This document shows positions 6,262 to 12,536 of a stretch of 16,184 nucleotides of DNA, one piece after another (positions within the stretch are counted from its first letter, which is position 1; each line of letters begins with the position of its first letter). This DNA comes from Tetragenococcus sp041859945 (GTDB lineage Bacteria > Bacillota > Bacilli > Lactobacillales > Enterococcaceae): positions 1 through 16,184 of the forward strand of contig JBFLGC010000059.1 in the NCBI GenBank assembly GCA_041859945.1, in the 5' to 3' direction. The notes under the pieces were generated by a model. The model worked only from the letters and a program-made list of their open reading frames with translations, ran no database searches and was not told the DNA's origin. A program made the translations under genes and the position numbers.

Positions 6262-7125
6262 TTAAAGCCAAAGAAAATCTTTGAGTAATTGATCGACTTC
6301 TTCATTTTCATGTAATTGACTATGTTGGGCATCCTTTGAAATGATCGAATAAGACGCGTCAAAACCAGAAGTTTTTAAGAGCTGATAGACTGATAAAGCG
6401 CTGGTCACTGAAACCGTTCCGTCTGAAAGATCTTCACTACTTAATTGACCTGCCATCAATGTGACTGGGATAGAAAGCGTGCTGTTTACGATCAGATTTT
6501 GATAATCGAGATAACGATCCGAAGCTACGGCTGGACCATTGTCGAGTAGTTCTTCTAAGGACTGACTATCGCTGGTGTCTGTAAAATCATTGAAAGGGGC
6601 TCCGATCGCCGCAAATTTTAGCACATGTGGTAGATCTTCTTCTTGACTGTAGGTTAAAAGATAGCGTAGACTGCTGACCCCACCCATAGAATGACCGATC
6701 AAATTGACTTCGTTGACGTTTTGATTTTCTTTCAAATAATGTAAAACCGAACGGATCCAGTCTGTTTGGGCCCATTCCGTATTGGTATTATCAGCAAAAA
6801 GGACTTGGATCATCGGATTATCTGCTTTTTGGCTCAGCTTTCCGTCCACTTGGAGCGAGCCATCAGCGGCAACTGTGATGGTCATTTCTTTTTTAGCAAT
6901 ATCCGCTTTTTCCATACGATCGATCAGATGACCGAATGAAGCTGGACCACCTGAATAGCCATGGATAAAAAGCGTGGGAACATTCGTTTTTTCCAGAGTT
7001 GGTTTTTCACTGGTAGAGGAAGTAATGGCTGTAGATGCCTCGTTTGCCTCGGCTTGGTCCTGACCACAACCGGCCACCATAAAAGTTAATAAAATGAAGC
7101 TTAAGACAGAGATGATTTTCTTCAT
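6262..7125 (-). CDS. Lipoprotein alpha/beta hydrolase, DUF915 type
   Basis: The protein has 287 residues from the ATG at 7125, chosen over an upstream frame extension because AAGGAG lies seven bases before it and a signal peptide follows. MKKIISVLSFILLTFMVAGC is a lipoprotein signal ending in VAGC, with the lipid-bearing Cys at 20, so the enzyme should be anchored outside the membrane. A Ser/Thr-rich linker runs to about residue 45. The hydrolase fold starts with TLFIHGYSGGPASF (51-64). GHSMGG at 144-149 holds the nucleophile Ser146. The acid may be Asp235 and the base His268 or His272 near the end. This matches DUF915 cell-surface hydrolases; the substrate is unknown. It is transcribed divergently from rplK. 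Confidence 0.85.
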   Translation of the reverse strand: MKKIISVLSFILLTFMVAGCGQDQAEANEASTAITSSTSEKPTLEKTNVPTLFIHGYSGGPASFGHLIDRMEKADIAKKEMTITVAADGSLQVDGKLSQKADNPMIQVLFADNTNTEWAQTDWIRSVLHYLKENQNVNEVNLIGHSMGGVSSLRYLLTYSQEEDLPHVLKFAAIGAPFNDFTDTSDSQSLEELLDNGPAVASDRYLDYQNLIVNSTLSIPVTLMAGQLSSEDLSDGTVSVTSALSVYQLLKTSGFDASYSIISKDAQHSQLHENEEVDQLLKDFLWL

Positions 7126-7161
7126 GGTTTTCTCCTTGTGAACAGTTAGATAGTTATCTTT

Positions 7162-7167
7162 AGTATA
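7162..7167 (-). promoter_or_regulatory. Candidate -10 box of the hydrolase gene
   Basis: TATACT on the minus strand, 37 bases before the start codon. The matching -35 position is AT-rich but poor. Confidence 0.4.
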
Positions 7168-7239
7168 GCTCAAAATTGGGAAAATAAAAGCCGTGGGAAC
7201 CAATTTAAAGCAAAAAGCAACAATTTTTGGTGAAAATAC

Positions 7240-7267
7240 TTGAAAAAATTTCTTATTTTGGTATACT
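7240..7267 (+). promoter_or_regulatory. Promoter of rplK-rplA
   Basis: TTGAAA at 7240-7245 and TATACT at 7262-7267 have a 16-base spacer, and TGG directly precedes the -10 box (extended -10). The start would be near 7274, at the beginning of the structured leader. Confidence 0.75.
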
Positions 7268-7303
7268 TATTCAGTGTGCTTAAAGTCTAAGTCACACTTT
7301 TAT

Positions 7304-7339
7304 TGTGGGAGGAGAAATTTTGATCTCCAATTAACCACA
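7304..7339 (+). promoter_or_regulatory. Two-stem leader before rplK, candidate L1-binding regulatory site
   Basis: The outer stem is TGTGG (7304-7308) with CCACA (7335-7339). Then comes GA on the 5' side, an inner stem GGAGA (7311-7315) with TCTCC (7324-7328), and an AATTAA bulge on the 3' side. The same design recurs before rplA. Two helices joined by an asymmetric internal loop are the known form of L1-binding mRNA sites in other bacteria and archaea. That L1 binds here is inference. Confidence 0.55.
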
Positions 7340-7364
7340 GCACGGACTCAAGGAGGTATGTCAC

Positions 7365-7787
7365 GTGGCAAAGAAAGTAGAAAAAATCGTCAAATTGCAA
7401 ATTCCTGCAGGTAAAGCAACACCAGCTCCACCAGTAGGTCCCGCATTAGGTCAAGCAGGCATCAACATCATGGGATTCACCAAAGAATTCAATGCACGCA
7501 CTGCAGATCAAGCAGGTTTGATCATTCCCGTTGTGATTTCTGTATATGAAGATCGTTCCTTTACTTTTGTTACAAAAACACCACCAGCAGCTGTTTTGTT
7601 GAAAAAAGCCGCTAACGTGGATAAAGGATCAGGTGAACCGAACAAAAACAAAGTTGCTAAAGTAACGAGTGACCAAGTTCGCGAAATCGCTACAACTAAA
7701 ATGGAAGACCTAAACGCAGCGACAGTTGAAGCAGCAATGCGCATGGTCGAAGGAACTGCACGAAGCATGGGGATCACGATCGAATGA
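7365..7787 (+). CDS. rplK: Large ribosomal subunit protein uL11
   Basis: The product has 140 residues, standard for L11. It starts with GTG at 7365, with AAGGAGG at 7350-7356 eight bases before. The N-terminal domain carries KLQIPAGKATPAPPVGPALGQAGINIMGF (about residues 9-37), the Pro-rich thiostrepton/RelA-sensing part. The C-terminal domain binds 23S rRNA and includes TKTPPAAVLLKKAA and the end MRMVEGTARSMGI. It forms the base of the stalk. It has its own promoter and structured leader and is followed by rplA after 106 bases. Confidence 0.98.
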   Translation: MAKKVEKIVKLQIPAGKATPAPPVGPALGQAGINIMGFTKEFNARTADQAGLIIPVVISVYEDRSFTFVTKTPPAAVLLKKAANVDKGSGEPNKNKVAKVTSDQVREIATTKMEDLNAATVEAAMRMVEGTARSMGITIE

Positions 7788-7847
7788 TCTTAGTATCCCT
7801 AAGGAAGTAGCTTCTCAGTTGGCTCTTTATTGAAAGATAGAGAAGAC

Positions 7848-7873
7848 GTGGGAGGTTCTACCGTTATAACCAC
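7848..7873 (+). promoter_or_regulatory. Second copy of the two-stem leader, before rplA
   Basis: GTGG (7848-7851) pairs with CCAC (7870-7873). GA follows on the 5' side, the inner stem is GGT (7854-7856) with ACC (7860-7862), and the 3' internal loop is GTTATAA. It matches the rplK leader in layout and in the GTGGGAGG and AACCACA sequences. It sits just before the rplA ribosome site, so protein binding there could block translation of rplA. Confidence 0.55.
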
Positions 7874-7893
7874 ATCAAGGAGGAAATACAGAA

Positions 7894-8583
7894 ATGGCTA
7901 AAAAAAGCAAAAAAATGCAAGAAGCATTGAAAAAAGTAGATTCAACAAAAGCTTACTCTGCCGAAGAAGCAGTAGCATTAGCAAAAGAAATCGATAGCGC
8001 AAAATTCGACGCAACTGTTGAAGTTGCTTACCGTTTAAGCGTTGATCCTAAAAAAGCAGACCAACAAATCCGTGGTGCTGTTGTTTTACCAAACGGAACT
8101 GGGAAAACCCAAACTGTTTTAGTATTTGCCAAAGGCGAAAAAGCAAAAGAAGCCCAAGCAGCTGGTGCCGATTACGTTGGTGAAGCAGATCTAGCTCAAA
8201 AGATCCAAGGTGGCTGGTTCGATTTCGACGTTGTTGTAGCAACGCCTGATATGATGGCTGAAGTAGGGAGATTAGGACGTATTTTAGGCCCTAAAGGCTT
8301 GATGCCCAACCCTAAAACAGGTACCGTTACGATGGATGTGACTAAAGCTGTTGAAGAAGTAAAAGCTGGGAAAGTGACTTACCGAGTCGATAAGAATGGT
8401 AATATACACGTTCCGATCGGTAAAGTTTCATTTGATACAGATAAATTGCTCGAAAACTTCAAAACGATCCATGATGTCTTAGTAAAAGCCAAACCTGCTA
8501 CAGCAAAAGGCATTTACATGAAGAACATCACTGTGACCACGACTTTTGGTCCTGGTATCCATGTAGATCCAGCTTCTTTATAA
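7894..8583 (+). CDS. rplA: Large ribosomal subunit protein uL1
   Basis: The product has 229 residues, standard for L1. AAGGAGG at 7877-7883 precedes the ATG. Conserved parts include FDATVEVAYRLSVDPKKADQQIRG (about residues 38-61) and GRLGRILGPKGLMPNPKTGTVT (about 126-147), the rRNA-binding signature. L1 forms the mobile stalk at the E site and in many bacteria represses its own operon. No terminator is visible behind it, so transcription probably runs into the L10 leader. Confidence 0.98.
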   Translation: MAKKSKKMQEALKKVDSTKAYSAEEAVALAKEIDSAKFDATVEVAYRLSVDPKKADQQIRGAVVLPNGTGKTQTVLVFAKGEKAKEAQAAGADYVGEADLAQKIQGGWFDFDVVVATPDMMAEVGRLGRILGPKGLMPNPKTGTVTMDVTKAVEEVKAGKVTYRVDKNGNIHVPIGKVSFDTDKLLENFKTIHDVLVKAKPATAKGIYMKNITVTTTFGPGIHVDPASL

Positions 8584-8595
8584 AAAAATAAAAAA

Positions 8596-8756
8596 ACAGT
8601 TGACTCAGATGCCTTATTTGTGGTAAGGTATCTGAGGTTAATCAGATTAACTGTACCGAAGACAGTAGGTGACCGATGTCGTAAATCCTACCGAGGACAT
8701 TTATTGAGAAATAGTCAATAGTCCCTCTATGTCTGCGGTGGCATAGAGTTTTTTTT
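8596..8756 (+). promoter_or_regulatory. L10 leader with attenuator, upstream of rplJ-rplL
   Basis: The first arm is a 13-bp hairpin (8604-8616 with 8624-8636), closed outside by ACAGTT (8596-8601) with AACTGT (8649-8654). Next comes GTAGG (8665-8669) with CCTAC (8687-8691) enclosing a CGA/TCG mini-stem, and then CCGAGG, the expected L10(L12)4 recognition part. A small ATTGA/TCAAT hairpin follows near 8703-8719. The leader ends in an intrinsic terminator. The layout matches the L10 leader family of Firmicutes: excess L10-L12 complex favours the terminator. Confidence 0.88.
8725..8756 (+). terminator. Attenuator terminator of the L10 leader
   Basis: CTCTATG at 8725-8731 pairs with CATAGAG at 8742-8748, followed by eight T at 8749-8756. 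It ends 40 bases before rplJ. Confidence 0.9.
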
Positions 8757-8796
8757 GTAAAAAGCTCTTCCATCAAAATCAGGAGGTGAATAAATC

Positions 8797-9297
8797 ATGA
8801 GTGAAGCAAGTATTGCTAAAAAAGCAGTCATCGTTGATGAAGTGACGGAAAAGTTCAACGCGGCTAGTTCGATCGTCGTCGTTGACTATCGTGGCTTGAC
8901 AGTCGGAGAAGATACTCAATTACGTAAACAATTGCGTGAAGCTGGTGTGGACATGCATGTCATCAAAAATTCGATCCTTGTTCGGGCCGCTAAAGCAGCG
9001 GGTCTTGAAGGAATGGAAGACATTTTCAAAGGTCCTACAGCGGTCGCATTTAGTAATGAGGATGTCGTTGCTCCAGCCAAAGTAATGGCTGAGTTTGCCA
9101 AAAATGCACCTGCTCTGGAAATCAAAGGCGGTGTAATCGAAGGCAAAGTTTCTTCAGTTGAAGAAATCAACAACTTGGCTAAATTACCAAATCGCGAAGG
9201 CTTGTTATCAATGCTTTTATCAGTATTGCAAGCACCAGTCCGCAATGTGGCTTACGCTGTCAAAGCAGTGGCCGAAAAAGACGAAGATGCCGCTTAA
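8797..9297 (+). CDS. rplJ: Large ribosomal subunit protein uL10
   Basis: The product has 166 residues, the normal length. AGGAGGTGA lies eight bases before the ATG at 8797. The rRNA-binding N-terminal domain includes VVVDYRGLTVGEDTQLRKQLREAG (about residues 27-50) and HVIKNSILVRAA. The C-terminal helix (about residues 130-160, LPNREGLLSMLLSVLQAPVRNV) carries the binding sites for L7/L12 dimers. It is controlled by the L10 leader and cotranscribed with rplL, 51 bases downstream. Confidence 0.98.
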   Translation: MSEASIAKKAVIVDEVTEKFNAASSIVVVDYRGLTVGEDTQLRKQLREAGVDMHVIKNSILVRAAKAAGLEGMEDIFKGPTAVAFSNEDVVAPAKVMAEFAKNAPALEIKGGVIEGKVSSVEEINNLAKLPNREGLLSMLLSVLQAPVRNVAYAVKAVAEKDEDAA

Positions 9298-9348
9298 TAG
9301 CAGCATAGAATAAAAATTTTGGATTTATAAAAAATGGAGGAAAACAAA

Positions 9349-9717
9349 ATGGCATTAAACATTGAAAACATTGTTGAAGAGCTTAAAGGCGCAACAATCT
9401 TAGAATTAAACGATTTAGTTAAAGCTATCGAAGACGAATTTGGCGTTACTGCTGCTGCTCCAGTGGCTGCTGTGGCTGCAGGAGCTGGCGAAGCTGCTGA
9501 AGAACAAACTGAATTCACAGTTGAATTGACTGAAATTGGCGATTCAAAAGTGAAAGTTATCAAAGCAGTTCGTGAAGCAACTGGCCTTGGTTTGAAAGAA
9601 GCTAAAGCTGTTGTTGATGCTGCTCCAGGAGCTGTCAAAGAAGGCGTTTCTAAAGAAGAAGCTGAAGAATTGAAAGCTAAACTTGAAGAAGTTGGCGCAA
9701 CTGTTACATTGAAGTAA
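9349..9717 (+). CDS. rplL: Large ribosomal subunit protein bL12 (L7/L12)
   Basis: The product has 122 residues, starting MALNIENIVEEL. The ATG at 9349 is preferred over the in-frame ATG at 9334 because GGAGG at 9336-9340 is placed to serve it. The N-terminal dimerisation domain covers about residues 1-33. An Ala/Gly hinge (TAAAPVAAVAAGAGEAAEE) lies at about 34-54. The factor-binding C-terminal domain includes KVKVIKAVREATGLGLKEAKAVVD at about 67-90. It is the last gene of the rplJ-rplL unit and is followed by a strong terminator; rpoB does not follow within the window. Confidence 0.98.
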   Translation: MALNIENIVEELKGATILELNDLVKAIEDEFGVTAAAPVAAVAAGAGEAAEEQTEFTVELTEIGDSKVKVIKAVREATGLGLKEAKAVVDAAPGAVKEGVSKEEAEELKAKLEEVGATVTLK

Positions 9718-9727
9718 TCATGTTACT

Positions 9728-9772
9728 AAAAGAGACTGATGGGAGAGTAAAATCTTCCGTCAGTCTCTTTTT
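9728..9772. terminator. Terminator between rplL and ilvE
   Basis: A nearly perfect 19-bp stem (9728-9746 with 9753-9771, with a few G-U pairs) contains AGAGACTGA and TCAGTCTCT, a six-base loop and a TTTTT end. It lies between convergent genes and probably serves both. Confidence 0.9.
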
Positions 9773-9788
9773 ATCTCTAGTTAAAAAA

Positions 9789-10805
9789 CTATTCAACCTC
9801 AAAAATCCAACCTTCTGGAGCAGGCCGATCTCCATATTGGATACCGACTAGTTCATCATAAAATGATTTCGTAATCGGGCCTGTTTCAGTTTCACTATAG
9901 AAAACGTGAAAATCGTCTTTGGTTTGGATTCCACCGATCGGCGAAATAACAGCCGCTGTGCCACAAGCGCCGGCTTCTTTAAACCGATCCAAGTCACTGA
10001 CGAAAACATCGCCTTCCTCTGTCTTCATGCCAAAATGATGCTCGGCCAGATAAAGCAGTGAATATTTAGTAATACTTGGCAAAATAGAAGGTGATTTTGG
10101 CGTTATAAAAACATCGTCATGAGTGATCCCAAAGAAGTTTGCTGAACCGACTTCTTCGATTTTTGTATGTGTTTCGGGATCTAGATAGATACAATCGGAA
10201 AAGTTTCTAGCATGTGCTTCTTCACCTGGCAAAAGACTAGAAGCATAGTTGCCGCCAACTTTGGCTGCACCAGTACCACGAGGAGCGGCCCGATCATAAT
10301 CAGAAACGATGAAATTAGTGGGTGCCATGCCGCCTTTAAAATAAGGCCCTACAGGCATACAAAAGACCGTAAAGATATATTCTGTGGCCGGATGGACCCC
10401 GATATTATCACCGACACCGATCAAAAGTGGGCGTACATATAAAGTAGCTCCTGATTCATAAGGAGGCACATATTCTCGATTGGCTTTTACTACTTGTTTG
10501 ACAGCCTCAATGAACATTTCAGTAGGAACATCAGGCATCTGGAGACGATTCGCACTGCGATTCATCCGTTTACTGTTTTCATCGGTACGGAATAAGTTGA
10601 CCCCACCATCTTTTCTGCCATAGGCCTTTAAGCCTTCAAAACATTGTTGCCCGTAATGTAGGGATGGTGACCCTTCACTGATATGCAAGGTATTATCTTC
10701 TGTCAGTGTGCCTTCATCCCAGCTCCCATTTTTCCAATGAGCTAAAAAACGCCAAGGTGTTTTCATGTAGCTAAATCCTAAGTCCTTCCAATCAATAGAT
10801 ACCAT
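9789..10805 (-). CDS. ilvE: Branched-chain amino acid aminotransferase
   Basis: A 338-residue PLP fold-type IV enzyme that interconverts Leu, Ile and Val with their 2-oxo acids, using 2-oxoglutarate/glutamate. The ATG at 10805 is chosen because AAAGGAG lies eight bases before it; the longer frame would start inside that ribosome site. Family features: LHYGQQCFEGLKAY at 49-62, Arg80, the catalytic Lys182 in GTGAAKVGGNYA, EEVGSANFF at 217-225, and GTAAVISPIGGI near 282-293. No other branched-chain pathway genes adjoin it. Its promoter region has two CodY-like motifs. Confidence 0.95.
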   Translation of the reverse strand: MVSIDWKDLGFSYMKTPWRFLAHWKNGSWDEGTLTEDNTLHISEGSPSLHYGQQCFEGLKAYGRKDGGVNLFRTDENSKRMNRSANRLQMPDVPTEMFIEAVKQVVKANREYVPPYESGATLYVRPLLIGVGDNIGVHPATEYIFTVFCMPVGPYFKGGMAPTNFIVSDYDRAAPRGTGAAKVGGNYASSLLPGEEAHARNFSDCIYLDPETHTKIEEVGSANFFGITHDDVFITPKSPSILPSITKYSLLYLAEHHFGMKTEEGDVFVSDLDRFKEAGACGTAAVISPIGGIQTKDDFHVFYSETETGPITKSFYDELVGIQYGDRPAPEGWIFEVE

Positions 10806-10857
10806 GTCGATCACTCCTTTTATATGCTAAAAGCATTTGTGAATAAATGTTTTTATT

Positions 10858-10866
10858 AGTATAACA
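10858..10866 (-). promoter_or_regulatory. Extended -10 promoter of ilvE
   Basis: The minus strand reads TGT then TATACT (complement of 10858-10863), an extended -10 motif. The -35 region near 10881-10886 is weak. The start would lie about 45 bases before the ATG. Confidence 0.55.
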
Positions 10867-10887
10867 CACAATTGAAAATATGCACGC

Positions 10888-10923
10888 TATTTCTGAAAGA
10901 AAGTTCAAAATTTTCTGTTTTTT
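10888..10923. promoter_or_regulatory. Two CodY-box-like motifs upstream of ilvE
   Basis: TTTCTGAAA at 10890-10898 is the exact core of the CodY consensus AATTTTCWGAAAATT. AATTTTCTG at 10909-10917 matches the left nine positions, about 11 of 15 overall. They lie just upstream of the ilvE -35 region. CodY control of ilvE is common in Firmicutes; binding here is inference. Confidence 0.35.
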
Positions 10924-11116
10924 CAGAAGAAAGAATTTCCAGAATATGCCTTTACACCAGGTGGCAGCGATATAAACGAACTATCAACATAAGAAAACTG
11001 ACTAACTAATAAACCACTGGTGATCGTAACGCCGAGTATAGAAAATAAAAAGTATTATTGGCTGTTTCTTTGAGGGATATTGTTTCGACAGGGATTATTG
11101 CAGTGTGATTTATTTT
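10924..11116. other. Gene-free DNA between the ilvE promoter and the MITE-like element
   Basis: All six frames are short. A plus-strand frame ending at 10990-10992 reads EFPEYAFTPGGSDINELST before its stop and could be the end of a lost gene, but it has no start or ribosome site. No terminator or promoter is clear. Confidence 0.3.
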
Positions 11117-11595
11117 AGTTAAAATTCACGGCTAATGAATGATTTAAGAGATTCGAATTTGCGGTTAATGCAAGTACCCAAAAAGCACTACCTCAAAATA
11201 AAGAATCGCTACACTTCAAGTCAGTTTCGTTTTACTAACGATATGGCAAATGAAAAGAATCATAAGCATTGGTCGCTAAAAATGTCTTTTGGTTCTTTTA
11301 AAATATTGGTGAGACTTTTTTAGATGTTTCAAATAGAACTTTAGAATTTCAACTATCTTAAAGTGATCCTACTTTTAAAAAGAAAGGACATATGACGGTG
11401 GCGTCAAACAGAACAGATAAAGCTTCGAAATTGTCGTAAATAGGCAGCCAATGTAAAATCATTTACATTAGCTTCTTTAGTGGCTGCTGAGAGTTTGAAG
11501 TTGAAAGCCGTGAGCCAAGTTCACGACGCTTCCATGGTGCTTTAAGCGAGTCTATTTTGCAGTGTAACGCTCAAGTTTAGCCGTGAATTGTAACT
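11117..11595. mobile_element. 479-bp MITE-like element with 19-bp terminal inverted repeats and 6-bp target duplication
   Basis: The left end 11117-11135 and right end 11577-11595 are inverted copies of AGTTA(A/C)AATTCACGGCTAA: 19 bases with one mismatch. TATTTT abuts both ends outside the element, at 11111-11116 and 11596-11601, as expected of a target duplication. Inside is a hairpin built from GCAGCC (11444-11449) with GGCTGC (11482-11487) enclosing AATGTAAA/TTTACATT, and a smaller CGTGA/TCACG hairpin near 11509-11524. The longest internal frame is 62 codons, begins inside the left repeat without a ribosome site, and resembles no transposase I know. The element is therefore non-autonomous. 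Confidence 0.65.
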
Positions 11596-11601
11596 TATTT
11601 T

Positions 11602-11697
11602 AAGGTGTTTTTGTATCTTAACAAATATTCTCGCTTTATTTTTTCATTCATATTATTCTTCCAGTAGGTAAAGCCTAATGGCATATCTGATACACAA
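11602..11697. other. Short gene-free remainder before the TPM-gene terminator
   Basis: AT-rich sequence without a gene. A minus-strand frame of 18 codons (start near 11653) has no ribosome site and is not called. Confidence 0.3.
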
Positions 11698-11699
11698 AG

Positions 11700-11729
11700 A
11701 AAAAAGCAAGCGTTTAAGGCTTGCCTTTT
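11700..11729 (-). terminator. Terminator of the SPFH / zinc-ribbon / TPM operon
   Basis: GCAAGC and GCTTGC (11719-11724 and 11706-11711) form a stem around a seven-base loop. On the minus strand six T follow (complement of 11700-11705). It lies seven bases after the stop of the TPM gene. Confidence 0.8.
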
Positions 11730-11735
11730 TACTCA

Positions 11736-12536
11736 TCAAAATTTTCGACCACCACCGCCAAAGGTACCGCCGCCGCTTGAATGAGTGGTACTCCCGCCTG
11801 AATGACCACCCCCGCCGTTTGAAGGTGGGGGGCTTTTAGGGATCCGTCTGGTACGAACAAAAGAATTGACCAATCGATCTTCTTTTGTGGACATTTTTAA
11901 AGAAACGTTCTCTTGATAGGCATATTCGTAGTCTGCTTTTTTCAGCTGATACTTTGCTTTGACCGTAAAAAATGGAATCAAACTAATCATGGCAGCTAGT
12001 ACCAGCGCAATTACGGCTTCAAATGGAGTTAGGACTTTATAGTAAATGATTTTACCTGTGTCACGATCGATTCGGTAGTGGCCTTTTTTGACCCCTTCTG
12101 TGACATAAGCACTTGATTTTGACAGAAAACTCTGGGCACCATCGTAATAATTTTCGTTAGCTAAATCTTCCTGAACGGTATCTAGAATATCATCGAGCCT
12201 GTCATCGTCCAAATAATCGATCATATTACCAGAAGTCGCGATATAAAGATCGCGGGTCCACATATTGATCAATAGGACAGCCCCATTATTATCATTACCG
12301 ATTTGTTCACGTAAAAAGTCATCGGCGTATTTTTCAGGATCATCATCGTCTTCATTGACCGTCAAAATGAAAACTTCACCTTTGATTTTGTCATTTAGAT
12401 CAGCTACTGCTTGGTCAAGGTTTTCGATTTGATCCTCGGTAAATAAATCGGCCTCATCTGTGACCGTATCCGCAAAAGCAGGAGAAGTTATCGTGAAAGT
12501 AAGTAAAAAACTAAAAAATAAAAGAATTTTCTTCAT
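11736..12536 (-). CDS. TPM-domain membrane protein (YdjH-like)
   Basis: The product has 266 residues. A Sec signal peptide at 1-22 ends in AFA before Asp23. The TPM domain (TLP18.3/Psb32/MOLO-1 type) spans about 24-150, with DEADLFTEDQIENLDQAV and GAVLLINMWTRDLYIATSG. A membrane helix is at about 171-192. A basic cytoplasmic or surface stretch follows, then a tail of Gly, Ser and His ending GGGTFGGGGRKF, typical of TPM proteins. Its start overlaps the stop of the zinc-ribbon gene by four bases (ATGA), so the two are coupled. It corresponds to B. subtilis YdjH, a partner of PspA-linked membrane stress proteins. Biochemical role unknown. Confidence 0.8.
   Translation of the reverse strand: MKKILLFFSFLLTFTITSPAFADTVTDEADLFTEDQIENLDQAVADLNDKIKGEVFILTVNEDDDDPEKYADDFLREQIGNDNNGAVLLINMWTRDLYIATSGNMIDYLDDDRLDDILDTVQEDLANENYYDGAQSFLSKSSAYVTEGVKKGHYRIDRDTGKIIYYKVLTPFEAVIALVLAAMISLIPFFTVKAKYQLKKADYEYAYQENVSLKMSTKEDRLVNSFVRTRRIPKSPPPSNGGGGHSGGSTTHSSGGGTFGGGGRKF

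Noticed and set aside
8600..8629. TTGACT with TAAGGT 18 bases later, a possible rplJ promoter
   Set aside because: Both boxes lie inside the L10 leader structure, which already needs RNA from about 8596; the -10 is poor. More likely part of the leader stem.
10933..10992. Short plus-strand frame reading EFPEYAFTPGGSDINELST before a stop
   Set aside because: Looks protein-like but is about 20 codons, with no start and a stop close upstream; too little to call a pseudogene.
11135..11323. 62-codon plus-strand frame inside the MITE-like element
   Set aside because: It starts within the left terminal repeat, has no ribosome site and does not resemble a protein I know.
11098..11565. Direct 9-mer TTGCAGTGT at 11098 and 11557
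   Set aside because: Nine-base repeats are expected by chance at this scale, and one copy is outside and one inside the MITE-like element.
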